Positions 24,698 through 32,875 of a stretch of DNA of 64,000 nucleotides are shown in pieces. This DNA is from Paenibacillus sp. JDR-2 (GTDB lineage: Bacteria; Bacillota; Bacilli; Paenibacillales; Paenibacillaceae). The stretch is from positions 2,743,001 through 2,807,000 of the forward strand of contig NC_012914.1 in the NCBI RefSeq assembly GCF_000023585.1, read 5' to 3'. The notes under the pieces are model-generated. The model was not told the DNA's origin. It saw nothing but the letters and a program-made list of their open reading frames with translations, and did no database searches. The translations under genes and the position numbers were made by a program. The stretch's first letter is position 1. Every line of letters begins with the position of its first letter.

Positions 24698-25462
24698 ATG
24701 CGGGTAAAAAAGAGAAATCCATTGCCTGGAGCTTCTGGCCGTTTGGCAATGCTTACTATTTTGATCGTGACCGTGCTGTCGTTAAGCGGCTGCATGTATC
24801 CGAAGAGCGAGCTTAAGCAAAATCAGGCCGCACCAAAGGAAGCCGTCAGGAATGTGCAGGCAGCTATTGATCAATACCAGTCAGAGACCGGGATGCTGCC
24901 TATGAAAAACAGCAGCGGGGATACACCGGTCTATGAAAAGTTCCAGGTTGATTTTACGCAGTTGAAGAACAAGGGATATCTGAGTTCGATACCAACCGCA
25001 GCTTTCGAGAATGGCGGCAATTATTATTTTCTGATTATTAACGAAGAGACAAAGCCGCAGATCAAGCTGATGAATCTGGTTACCTATCAGCAGATCAACG
25101 ATATTCAAAGCTGGGTGAACGATTATAAGAAGAACCACGATAACCAGCTGCCTAAAGGCGAGCCCGCTTATCCGGGATATTCTTATATCGATTATAAAGC
25201 GGTGAACAAAAAAGAACCGGAGCTGCATAGCGATTATACCTTCCAGACGCTGGCGGCAATTATGGACGAGTCCGGCCGCGTATATACGGATTACGGGATA
25301 GACATCATGCAGGCGATGCAGAAGAAAGGCGAGACGGATATTGCGGCAGACACCGATCTACGAACCGTTCTGGTTGATTCGGGTATGTTTGTACCGGTCA
25401 AAGCGCCTGTCTATCACTGGGTGAATAAAGAACCGCAGGCCGTTTCGGATCAAGGCAAATAA
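24698..25462 (+). CDS. Lipoprotein, YphF-like by position
   Basis: 254 residues with a lipoprotein signal; Cys32 follows LSLSG. The mature part is mixed and soluble, with a VRNVQAAIDQYQ segment that resembles the N-terminal helix of pilin-like or type II secretion proteins, perhaps by chance. B. subtilis has the lipoprotein gene yphF directly upstream of spoIVA. AGGAGGAG precedes the start; TTG 24695 is an alternative. Function unknown. Confidence 0.7.
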   Translation: MRVKKRNPLPGASGRLAMLTILIVTVLSLSGCMYPKSELKQNQAAPKEAVRNVQAAIDQYQSETGMLPMKNSSGDTPVYEKFQVDFTQLKNKGYLSSIPTAAFENGGNYYFLIINEETKPQIKLMNLVTYQQINDIQSWVNDYKKNHDNQLPKGEPAYPGYSYIDYKAVNKKEPELHSDYTFQTLAAIMDESGRVYTDYGIDIMQAMQKKGETDIAADTDLRTVLVDSGMFVPVKAPVYHWVNKEPQAVSDQGK

Positions 25463-25474
25463 GCGGAAAACACG

Positions 25475-25519
25475 AATCCTCATTACCTTCCTATACGGAC
25501 CGGTAGTGAGGATTTTTTG
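25475..25519 (+). terminator. Terminator before spoIVA
   Basis: AATCCTCATTACC pairs with GGTAGTGAGGATT (one G-U pair) and is followed by six T. Confidence 0.92.
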
Positions 25520-25606
25520 GTATAGAAATCTTTACATCTTCATATAACTCAATCTTGGAAGGGCAAGAGCGTGACTGACTTAAGGGAAAAATTGTGAAAG
25601 GAATCG

Positions 25607-25635
25607 GAATATTCGGTAGGCTAGGACAATATGAT
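25607..25635 (+). promoter_or_regulatory. Sigma-E-like promoter of spoIVA
   Basis: GAATATT, 14 bases, then AATATGAT. The -35 matches the mother-cell sigma-E type very well and the -10 partly. It gives an untranslated leader of roughly 90 bases. A second weaker candidate lies at 25521-25549 (TATAG-N15-CATATAACT). spoIVA in B. subtilis has sigma-E promoters. Confidence 0.45.
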
Positions 25636-25734
25636 ATTACTAGTCCAACAAGCTGTACGAGTTGCGTCGCTGGCCTGCCCTCTGAGTCCGGTGGAAGGCG
25701 GCGAACCGGAAAATCAATTGGGAGGGGATATTCA

Positions 25735-27213
25735 GTGGAGAAAGTAGACATTTTCAAGGATATAGCCGAACGTACCGGCGGGGATATTTACCTCGGGGTC
25801 GTAGGGGCTGTCCGTACGGGCAAATCAACGTTTATTAAGCGGTTTATGGAAACGGTTGTGCTTCCGAATATTGCAAGCGAAGCCGAGCGTGTGAGAGCCG
25901 TTGATGAACTTCCTCAAAGCGCCGCGGGTAAAACGATCATGACAACTGAACCGAAGTTTGTACCGAATCAAGCGGTACAATTACGCGTCAGTGAAGGACT
26001 TGATGTAAACATCAGGCTTGTGGACTGCGTTGGTTACGCCGTTGAAGGGGCGAAAGGTTATGAGGATGAGAACGGCCCTCGCATGATTACTACGCCTTGG
26101 TTCGACGAACCGATCCCGTTCCAAGAGGCGGCGGAGATCGGCACCAGAAAAGTGATTCAAGAGCATTCGACTCTTGGTGTCGTGGTGACAACGGACGGCT
26201 CCATAGCCGAAATCCCGCGAGCATCCTATGTAGAAGCCGAGGAGCGCGTGATCGCCGAACTGAAGGAAGTCGGCAAACCGTTCGTCCTTATTATCAACTC
26301 CACTCGTCCTCGCGGCGATGAAGCGATCCAGCTTCGCGGAGAGCTGCAGGCCAAATACGATATTCCGGTAATTACGATGAGCGTCGCGACAATGGGCGAA
26401 GAAGAAGTTATGTCCGTCCTGCGCGAAGTGCTCTACGAGTTCCCGGTTCACGAAGTCAACGTTAATCTGCCAAGCTGGGTAATGGTGCTTAACGAGAACC
26501 ACTGGCTGCGCAGCAATTACGAAAATTCCGTACGCGATACTGTAAAAGATATTCGCAGACTGAGAGACGTCGATCGCGTTGTCTCGCAATTCTCCGACTA
26601 TGATTTCATTGCCAGAGCCGGCCTCAGCGGCATGAACATGGGCCAAGGCGTAGCGGAAATCGATCTCTTCGCACCGGATGAACTGTATGACCGCATCCTG
26701 ATGGAAGTGGTCGGAGTTGAAATCCGCGGCAAGGATCATCTGCTTCAGCTGATGCAGGAGTTCTCGCATGCGAAGCGGGAATACGACAGGTTCGCGGAAG
26801 CGCTCGAAATGGTTAAGGCTACAGGCTACGGGATTGCGGCACCTACGCTTGCAGAGATGGCTCTGGATGAGCCGGAACTCATCCGTCAGGGCTCCCGCTT
26901 TGGCGTAAGGCTGAAAGCGACTGCGCCTTCGATCCATATGATCCGCGTTGACGTTGAATCCGAATTCGCTCCGATTATCGGCTCCGAGAAGCAGACCGAG
27001 GAGCTGGTCCGTTACTTAATGCAGGACTTCGAGGCAGATCCGATCAAGATCTGGGAGTCCGACATTTTCGGAAGATCGCTCCATTCCTTAGTTCGCGAAG
27101 GCATCCAAGGCAAAATCGCCATGATGCCGGACAATGCGCGCTACAAGCTGCAGGAGACCCTCGGAAGAATTATTAACGAAGGTTCCGGAGGACTCATTGC
27201 CATCATTCTGTAA
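25735..27213 (+). CDS. spoIVA: Stage IV sporulation protein A (spore coat ATPase)
   Basis: 492 residues from the GTG start, the same length as B. subtilis SpoIVA. It polymerises in an ATP-dependent way on the forespore surface and is the base of the coat. The N-terminal TRAFAC-type domain has Walker A GAVRTGKST, a DCVGYAVEGAKG switch region and INSTRPRGDEA; the C terminus ends GGLIAIIL. The start is set by GGGAGGGGAT; a longer frame back to 25594 covers the promoter and leader. Confidence 0.97.
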   Translation: MEKVDIFKDIAERTGGDIYLGVVGAVRTGKSTFIKRFMETVVLPNIASEAERVRAVDELPQSAAGKTIMTTEPKFVPNQAVQLRVSEGLDVNIRLVDCVGYAVEGAKGYEDENGPRMITTPWFDEPIPFQEAAEIGTRKVIQEHSTLGVVVTTDGSIAEIPRASYVEAEERVIAELKEVGKPFVLIINSTRPRGDEAIQLRGELQAKYDIPVITMSVATMGEEEVMSVLREVLYEFPVHEVNVNLPSWVMVLNENHWLRSNYENSVRDTVKDIRRLRDVDRVVSQFSDYDFIARAGLSGMNMGQGVAEIDLFAPDELYDRILMEVVGVEIRGKDHLLQLMQEFSHAKREYDRFAEALEMVKATGYGIAAPTLAEMALDEPELIRQGSRFGVRLKATAPSIHMIRVDVESEFAPIIGSEKQTEELVRYLMQDFEADPIKIWESDIFGRSLHSLVREGIQGKIAMMPDNARYKLQETLGRIINEGSGGLIAIIL

Positions 27214-27225
27214 AGCTAGATTAGG

Positions 27226-27269
27226 AGAACGGTTGAACCGGTTTGACGCCGGATCAGCCGTTCTTTTTG
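27226..27269 (+). terminator. Terminator of spoIVA
   Basis: AGAACGG pairs with CCGTTCT, with an inner CCGG pair, followed by five T. Confidence 0.85.
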
Positions 27270-27429
27270 CGTTGCGAGGCGTTTTGCTGTTGCTGTAACA
27301 AATTATTCATTGCAATTATCCGTTGTGGTTAATATAATGGCAATTGTTGAACGTTTCGATCTTTTTCGACATTTTCGTTCGTGTTTGTCGAGATATTCCC
27401 ATATTGTGATAGTAATACTTAAATTCCGA

Positions 27430-27457
27430 TTGACATACTTGGTAAAAATGATATGAT
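27430..27457 (+). promoter_or_regulatory. Promoter of the ABC transporter genes
   Basis: TTGACA and TATGAT with 16 bases between them. Start expected near 27464. Confidence 0.75.
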
Positions 27458-27463
27458 TACAAA

Positions 27464-27479
27464 TAGATCATTTCATCTA
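27464..27479. promoter_or_regulatory. Palindrome at the transporter transcription start, possible operator
   Basis: TAGATCATTTCATCTA is symmetric in its TAGAT/ATCTA arms and starts at the predicted transcription start, a typical repressor position. No regulator gene is nearby. Inference only. Confidence 0.4.
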
Positions 27480-27512
27480 TCATTTTGGTTAGATAAAAAG
27501 GGAGAGAAGAAC

Positions 27513-28634
27513 ATGAAAAAATGGGGTAAACTTTCGTTAACGCTGCTTGTTGCAATCGTTCTTGTCATTGCATCGGCATGCGGTAACAGCAAGAACAACA
27601 ACTCTGCTAATTCCGAAGCTAGCGGCAATACAGCGGCTAACGCATCGGAAGCGCCTGCAGCATCGGGCAACAGCGAGCTTGACGCACTGAAAGGTAAGAA
27701 AGTAGCACTCGTTATGCAGTTCAACACAGGCACTTTTTCTTCGCAATACGTTGAAGGCGTGAAAGAGCAAGTTGAGAAGTTCGGCGGCTCTGTTCAAGTT
27801 TTCGCTTCCGATAATGACCTGGCTAAAATGTCTTCCAACCTTGACGCAGCTGTTAACCAAGGCTTCGACGGTATTCTGATCGACCATGGACAAGCTGGCG
27901 CATTGGAACAAGGAATCAAAAAAGCAAAAGAAAAAGGCATCAAAGTTGTCGTATTCGACGCAGACGTAAAAGTAGACGGCGTACCTCTTCTTCAACAGGA
28001 TGACCAATCGATGGCAAACCTTACGCTTGAGCAGCTTGCTAAAGACGCTGGCGGCAAAGGCAACATCGTTAAAGTGTGGGTAGCTGGCTTTGCTCCAATG
28101 GAACGCCGCCAAGTGGCTTACAAAGCATTCCAAGAGAAGTATCCTGACATCAAAGAAATCGCTGCATTCGGCAACGCTAACAACCCGGCAATGGACACGC
28201 AAGCGCAAATGGAAGCGATTCTGAAACAATATCCGAACAAAGGCGACATCACGGCTGTATGGGCAGCTTGGGACGAGTTCGCAAAAGGCGCTGCACGCGC
28301 AATCCAACAAGCAGGCCGTACTGAAATCAAAGTTTACGGTATCGACATGAGCGACGAAGATCTTCAAATGATTCAAGACAAGAACAGCCCTTGGATTGCT
28401 TCGGCTGCCGTAGATCCGAAAGATATCGGCCGCGTTCAAGTTCGCACCCTGTACAAAGAGTTTAAAGGCGAGGCTAACGACCCGATTACCGTGCTTAACG
28501 CTGTATACGTAAGCCGCGACGAGCTGCCAGCCGAGAAAGTAAGCACAACTCAGCTGTCCCAATATATCAATGGCTGGGGTAGCAGCACGCAAAACTATGA
28601 AGACTGGATGAAAGAACTGGAAGGTTCGAAGTAA
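27513..28634 (+). CDS. Sugar-type ABC transporter substrate-binding lipoprotein
   Basis: 373 residues. Signal peptide with lipidated Cys23 (IASAC), an Asn/Ser/Ala-rich linker, then a periplasmic-binding protein type 1 fold (LacI/RbsB-like, DUF-free Peripla_BP_4). Features: VALVMQFNTGTFSSQYVEG at the start, DGILIDHGQAGAL, and VYGIDMSDEDLQMIQ. It binds the ligand outside the cell for the transporter encoded next. Substrate cannot be told from sequence; ribose, galactose or another sugar or polyol are options. Start behind GGGAGAG. Confidence 0.87.
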   Translation: MKKWGKLSLTLLVAIVLVIASACGNSKNNNSANSEASGNTAANASEAPAASGNSELDALKGKKVALVMQFNTGTFSSQYVEGVKEQVEKFGGSVQVFASDNDLAKMSSNLDAAVNQGFDGILIDHGQAGALEQGIKKAKEKGIKVVVFDADVKVDGVPLLQQDDQSMANLTLEQLAKDAGGKGNIVKVWVAGFAPMERRQVAYKAFQEKYPDIKEIAAFGNANNPAMDTQAQMEAILKQYPNKGDITAVWAAWDEFAKGAARAIQQAGRTEIKVYGIDMSDEDLQMIQDKNSPWIASAAVDPKDIGRVQVRTLYKEFKGEANDPITVLNAVYVSRDELPAEKVSTTQLSQYINGWGSSTQNYEDWMKELEGSK

Positions 28635-28675
28635 TCTAGAGGTCGCAATTCTTTTTAGCTGGAGAGGTGCACAAC

Positions 28676-30190
28676 ATGAGTGTTGCAAAGCAATTGCAAA
28701 TGAAGGGGATCCGGAAAGCTTTTTCCGGCGTCCCCGCCCTCCGCGACGTCGAATTTAACCTGCTAAGCGGCGAGGTTCATGCGCTGCTGGGTGCCAACGG
28801 CGCCGGCAAGAGTACCTTGATGAAAATTTTATCCGGTGCTTACAGCCAAGACGAAGGCACGATTACAATCGACGGGCGGCAAGTTCATATTGGTTCACCT
28901 GGGGATGCCAAACAATTGGGCATCCATTGTGTTTATCAGGAAGTTGACACGGCTCTTGTGCCGCAGCTGAGCGTGGCGGAGAATGTTATGCTTGACAGTA
29001 TTTCCAGCAAAGGCAGCAGCCTGTGGCTGAACTGGCGCAAGCTGGAGAAGCAGGCGGAAGCAACACTGGCGCGGCTTGGCGCGTCGATACCTGTCAAGAA
29101 GAAGGCAGGGGAGCTGACGCTCGCCGAGAAGCAGCTTGTGCTTATTGCCAGACTGCTGACGGAGAAAGCAAAATACGTTATTTTTGACGAACCGACCGCA
29201 CCGCTGAGCCTTGAAGAAGCGGAGCGGTTATTCCGTGTTATCGGGCAGCTCAAAGAAGAAGGGATCGGAATCGTATTTATTTCCCACCGTCTTCCGGAAG
29301 TGTTCCAGCTCTGCGACCGCATTACGGTTATGCGTGACGGTGAGCGGGTGTTGACCGAGTCTACTTCTTCGTTGACGATTGATGACGTTGTGCAAGCTAT
29401 GCTGGGCCGAGTATTCGAGGAAGAATTCCCGAAAACGGAGGTTCCGATTGGTGCCCCGCTGCTTGAGGTGTCCGGCGTAACTCGTGGCCATCATGTCCGC
29501 AATGTAAGCTTTAATGCCCGCAGCGGTGAAGTTGTTGCCATCGTTGGTCTTGTCGGAGCTGGCAAAACCGAGCTGTCTAGAGTTTTGTTTGGCGCCGACA
29601 AGGCAGAAAAGGGTAATGTGACCATCGCGAAAAAAGCGGTTAACAACAGCGAACCGGCGGATGCCATTGCCGGCGGCATTGTGCTTGTGCCCGAGGAGCG
29701 GCGGAAGCAGGGTATCCTTGTAGGAGAATCGGTTCAGAACAACTTAAGCCTGCCGATTCTGAAGCTGCTGACGAGAAGCGGTTTCCTGTCAGGGAAGAAA
29801 GAGTCGAACAACGCAGCCGCGATTATCGGGAAGCTGGGGATCAAGACCTCTTCTCCCAATCAGAAAACCGGTCAGCTTAGCGGTGGTAACCAACAGAAGG
29901 TATCCATCGGTAAATGGCTTCCAACCGGTGCGGAAGTTTATTTGTTCGATGAGCCGACGAAAGGCGTGGATATCGGCGCAAAAAGCGATATTTTCCGGAT
30001 TATCGGATCGCTTGCCGAGCAGGGGAAGGCAATTGTTTACTTAACATGTGAATTTGCGGAAGCGATGGGTATCGCCGACCGGATTCTCGTCATGTGCGAC
30101 GGTGCACTTGTGAAGGAATTTGGCCGGGGTGAAGCCACGCAAGAGCTGCTGATGCTTTATGCAAGCGGCGGCAAGGAGGAGCAGGCATGA
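28676..30190 (+). CDS. Sugar ABC transporter ATP-binding protein, two ABC domains (RbsA/MglA type)
   Basis: 504 residues with two fused nucleotide-binding domains. Domain 1 has GANGAGKST and FDEPTAPLS. Domain 2 has VGLVGAGKTEL, the signature LSGGNQQK and FDEPTKGVDIG. The first-domain signature is degenerate (LTLAEKQL), which is common in this family. Powers import together with the permease that starts inside its stop codon. Start set at the ATG behind GGAGAGG rather than at an ATG three codons upstream. Confidence 0.93.
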   Translation: MSVAKQLQMKGIRKAFSGVPALRDVEFNLLSGEVHALLGANGAGKSTLMKILSGAYSQDEGTITIDGRQVHIGSPGDAKQLGIHCVYQEVDTALVPQLSVAENVMLDSISSKGSSLWLNWRKLEKQAEATLARLGASIPVKKKAGELTLAEKQLVLIARLLTEKAKYVIFDEPTAPLSLEEAERLFRVIGQLKEEGIGIVFISHRLPEVFQLCDRITVMRDGERVLTESTSSLTIDDVVQAMLGRVFEEEFPKTEVPIGAPLLEVSGVTRGHHVRNVSFNARSGEVVAIVGLVGAGKTELSRVLFGADKAEKGNVTIAKKAVNNSEPADAIAGGIVLVPEERRKQGILVGESVQNNLSLPILKLLTRSGFLSGKKESNNAAAIIGKLGIKTSSPNQKTGQLSGGNQQKVSIGKWLPTGAEVYLFDEPTKGVDIGAKSDIFRIIGSLAEQGKAIVYLTCEFAEAMGIADRILVMCDGALVKEFGRGEATQELLMLYASGGKEEQA

Positions 30191-31176
30191 GAGAGAAGTC
30201 ACTAGATTTCATTTTTAAATTCGGATCATTACTTGTTATTGCCTTAGTCATCCTATTCTTCTCAATGTGGGATGAGCATTTCTTTACGTATGCGAATTTG
30301 TCGGATATTTTGCGGTCTATTTCGATTACTACCTTTGTTGCGATTGGCGTAACCTTCTCTCTGACGGTAGACGGCTTCGACTTGTCGGTAGGCTCTACCG
30401 TATCGTTAACGACGGTTGTCACGGCGGCCTTCATGGTCTGGTACGAGCAGCCGGTTGTTGTTGTTATCATTGTGGCTCTGTTGATTGGCGCTTTGGTAGG
30501 TTTGCTGAACGCGCTCCTAATCGTCAAAATCCGGATTCCGGACATGCTGGCGACGTTGGCGGTTATGTACATCGTTGGCGGTATTCATAAGACCTATACA
30601 AAAGGCTATTCGATCTATAACAATATGCCTATGCCTGACGGGTCTACGGCACCGGGCAAGTTCAGCGAGTCATTCCTATGGCTTGGACAAGGCAAGCTGC
30701 TTGGCATCCCGGTACCGGTTGTGCTGATGATTATTGCCGTTATTGCGGTTCACCTGTTCTTTAAATACACTCGCTGGGGACGTCAGATGTACACAACTGG
30801 CGGCAACGAAGAAGCAGCGCGACTGTCAGGCGTTCGAGTGCGCCGTATCCGTACGTTTGCTTACGTCGCATCCGGTATTTTTGCGGCCATTGGCGGTATT
30901 CTGTATGCGGCACGCGTCGGAACAGGCCAGATCGATGCCGGCGCTCCAATGATGATGGAATCGGTAGCCGCTGTCTTTATCGGTTATTCCGTGCTTGGCG
31001 CGGGCCGTCCTAACGTAATCGGTACGTTCTTTGGCGCGATCCTGATCGGCGTGCTTCTGAACGGCATGACGATGATGAAGGTGCAGTACTATGCCAACGA
31101 CATTGTCAAGGGGGTAGTCCTTGTGCTTGCGCTTGCCGTTACCTTCATTCATTTGTCAAGAAGACGAAGCGGATAA
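30187..31176 (+). CDS. Sugar ABC transporter permease (RbsC/MglC type)
   Basis: 329 residues with eight to ten membrane helices. The family motif is recognisable in GFDLSVGSTVSL and the GGNEEAARLSGVRV coupling segment. ATGA overlap with the ATPase gene. No kinase or second permease follows; the next gene is hbs. The set is therefore a complete three-component importer with no linked catabolic gene. Confidence 0.92.
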   Translation: MREKSLDFIFKFGSLLVIALVILFFSMWDEHFFTYANLSDILRSISITTFVAIGVTFSLTVDGFDLSVGSTVSLTTVVTAAFMVWYEQPVVVVIIVALLIGALVGLLNALLIVKIRIPDMLATLAVMYIVGGIHKTYTKGYSIYNNMPMPDGSTAPGKFSESFLWLGQGKLLGIPVPVVLMIIAVIAVHLFFKYTRWGRQMYTTGGNEEAARLSGVRVRRIRTFAYVASGIFAAIGGILYAARVGTGQIDAGAPMMMESVAAVFIGYSVLGAGRPNVIGTFFGAILIGVLLNGMTMMKVQYYANDIVKGVVLVLALAVTFIHLSRRRSG

Positions 31177-31218
31177 AATGAAAAATTGATGAAAGTACGC
31201 GTAACCTCTTTAGGCTAC

Positions 31219-31247
31219 TTGAAATTGGAAATCGGCTGTATTACTAT
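31219..31247 (+). promoter_or_regulatory. Promoter of hbs
   Basis: TTGAAA and TACTAT with a 17-base spacer, about 90 bases before the HU start. Confidence 0.6.
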
Positions 31248-31340
31248 AAGTTTGTTTGAGGTCGAGGTATATTTTTCAAGTTTTCAGTAAATAAGAGGGA
31301 TAAGATGACTCTTCATTTGCCTTTAGGGGAGGTGAAACAA

Positions 31341-31616
31341 ATGAACAAAACCGATTTGATTAACAAAGTGGCTGAATTGTCCGATCTGTCGAAGAAGGAT
31401 GCGACGAAAGCGGTTGACGCTGTATTCGAAGCAATCTCCGATGCCCTTCAAAGCGGAGACAAAGTACAACTGGTTGGCTTCGGTAACTTTGAAGTTCGCG
31501 AACGCCAAGCCCGTAAAGGACGCAATCCGCAAACAGGCGAAGAGATTGATATCGCTGCAAGCAAAATGCCTGCATTCAAGCCTGGTAAATCTCTTAAAGA
31601 CCTCGTTTCCAATTAA
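31341..31616 (+). CDS. hbs: Histone-like DNA-binding protein HU
   Basis: 91 residues. Helical dimerisation part followed by the DNA-binding arm [18 protein letters not shown] and the end [10 protein letters not shown], all typical of HU. Compacts and bends DNA. The start is ATG 31341 behind GGGGAGGTG; an upstream in-frame ATG at 31305 would include the ribosome binding site. Followed by a perfect terminator and mtrB. Confidence 0.96.
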   Translation: MNKTDLINKVAELSDLSKKDATKAVDAVFEAISDALQSGDKVQLVGFGNFEVRERQARKGRNPQTGEEIDIAASKMPAFKPGKSLKDLVSN

Positions 31617-31628
31617 TTGCTTTTGTAT

Positions 31629-31661
31629 AGCGCCCGAACGCCTACGCGTTCGGGCGCTTTC
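31629..31661 (+). terminator. Terminator of hbs
   Basis: Perfect 13-bp stem (AGCGCCCGAACGC/GCGTTCGGGCGCT) with a CTAC loop; short T tail followed by CGTTTTT. Confidence 0.93.
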
Positions 31662-31684
31662 GTTTTTGGCCGTGCTGGCAAGTC

Positions 31685-31714
31685 TTGCATGTCCGAGCCG
31701 GTCTATAGTATAAT
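31685..31714 (+). promoter_or_regulatory. Promoter of mtrB
   Basis: TTGCAT and TATAAT with an 18-base spacer. The transcript would start about 31721. Confidence 0.7.
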
Positions 31715-31738
31715 CGAGCCCAGCAATAGGATGCTAGA

Positions 31739-31827
31739 GCAGCCCAGAGTGCTGCACAGCGAATGCTTACGAAGTAAGAATTATCACAATCGGCTGAAAG
31801 GCAGCCAATTGTGTGACAATTCTTTTT
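31739..31827 (+). promoter_or_regulatory. Structured mtrB leader with terminator-like hairpin next to the ribosome binding site
   Basis: Three hairpins in a row: GCAGC/GCTGC (about 31739-31755), CTTAC-GAA-GTAAG (about 31766-31778), and a long one in which AAGAATTATCACAAT pairs imperfectly with ATTGTGTGACAATTCTT (31776-31824) around GGCTG/CAGCC. It is followed directly by TTT and AGGAGGG, the mtrB ribosome binding site. The last hairpin with its T-rich tail looks like a terminator. The TGCTTACGAAG segment and AATTCTTTT-A-GGAGG end are also found in the repeats ahead of ndk. Confidence 0.6.
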
Positions 31828-31839
31828 AGGAGGGTTAAG

Positions 31840-32061
31840 ATGGAGCCGAATCAAGGCGATTACATCGTTATCAAAGCGAAGGATCAAGGCGTTCAGGTGA
31901 TCGGCCTCACGCGTGGTCAGGATACCAAGTTCCATCATACGGAGAAGCTGGACAAGAATGAAATCTTGATAGTTCAATTTACGGATCATACATCGGCAGT
32001 CAAAATCCGCGGCAAAGCTTCCGTCATGACCAAGCACGGTACCATGGATACAGACCAGTAA
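31840..32061 (+). CDS. mtrB: Tryptophan RNA-binding attenuation protein (TRAP)
   Basis: 73 residues. The [30 protein letters not shown] and [11 protein letters not shown] stretches match B. subtilis TRAP nearly residue for residue, including the RNA-contacting Lys in EKLDK and the KIR pair. Eleven subunits form a ring that, with tryptophan bound, binds eleven NAG triplets in RNA. The matching RNA site is at 41321-41373 ahead of trpE. In B. subtilis the gene follows folE (mtrA); here it follows hbs directly and has its own promoter. Confidence 0.97.
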   Translation: MEPNQGDYIVIKAKDQGVQVIGLTRGQDTKFHHTEKLDKNEILIVQFTDHTSAVKIRGKASVMTKHGTMDTDQ

Positions 32062-32077
32062 AATGATTGTTCGGACA

Positions 32078-32117
32078 AACTCCCTCACGCAGAATATGCG
32101 TGCAGGGAGTTTTTTTG
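32078..32117 (+). terminator. Terminator of mtrB
   Basis: AACTCCCTCACGCA pairs with TGCGTGCAGGGAGTT (one bulged C) and is followed by seven T. Confidence 0.93.
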
Positions 32118-32194
32118 TGCATAGCTTGGCATCTTCGGTTGTAAAATGGGATATAAGGGATTTTTGAAACGTTTACCAGGATCGGAGGGATTCT

Positions 32195-32752
32195 ATGCGA
32201 AAGGCCTATTTGACGGCACTAGGCGCGGCGCTTGCGGTAACGGCGGTGATTGGTCTAATGCCTCATTCCGGAATTGGTCCGGATAGGGGTAGGGGCGAGG
32301 TGGCCGTCTTTCATCCCTCCGAGATGAAAAGACTGACAAGCAGTAATCTGGTTGATGCCATTGTTGGCCTGCAGCTGACTGGAAGGGTAGGCAAGGTGCA
32401 GTGGACCCAGGCGGTGCTGACCGTTGAAATGCGCGCTGACGATGAGAAGCAGGCTGAGCGTTGGTATAAGGATATGGAGAAGCTGATCAGACTGTCGTTC
32501 ACCCAGATGGAAAATGTGAACCGGCTGCTGATCCGCTATGTCGACTCCAAATCTGACGGCCAGCTGCTGTTTGCGGCTGATGTCAGGAGGACGGACATAT
32601 GGCTTGGAGAGAACTTTAACGAATTAAGCGACGCCGATCCGCTGCATGATGAGCTGTGGAGGAAGCGTCTGAGAATTGCTTACACCTCCTTGCTTGAAGA
32701 GAAGCTGGGACCAATTGATACCTATTCTACCGCACCCCTTCCATCTTCCTAA
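32195..32752 (+). CDS. Hypothetical exported or membrane-anchored protein
   Basis: 185 residues, not recognised. An N-terminal hydrophobic segment (about 4-21, AYLTALGAALAVTAVIGL) could be a signal or anchor. The remainder is a mixed soluble domain with a WTQAVLTVEM-type beta segment and a C-terminal helix. GATCGGAGG precedes the start. It lies between mtrB and hepS and is not part of the B. subtilis arrangement. Confidence 0.7.
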   Translation: MRKAYLTALGAALAVTAVIGLMPHSGIGPDRGRGEVAVFHPSEMKRLTSSNLVDAIVGLQLTGRVGKVQWTQAVLTVEMRADDEKQAERWYKDMEKLIRLSFTQMENVNRLLIRYVDSKSDGQLLFAADVRRTDIWLGENFNELSDADPLHDELWRKRLRIAYTSLLEEKLGPIDTYSTAPLPSS

Positions 32753-32822
32753 CGGAGTTGTAGCTAAATAATGAACAATTTAACCTTGGAAGCTTGTTTC
32801 GTATGCTCATGACCTAAAGTTG

Positions 32823-32831
32823 TGCTATAAT
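32823..32831 (+). promoter_or_regulatory. Extended -10 promoter for hepS
   Basis: TGCTATAAT is a complete extended -10 element 45 bases before the start. No clear -35. Confidence 0.55.
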
Positions 32832-32875
32832 AGTTTAGATTATTTAGCGGCAATATCTGTTCGGAGGCTTACCCC

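Noticed and set aside
25594-25734. N-terminal extension of SpoIVA
   Set aside because: The GTG at 25735 has a strong ribosome binding site and gives the standard 492-residue length; the upstream part contains promoter-like elements.
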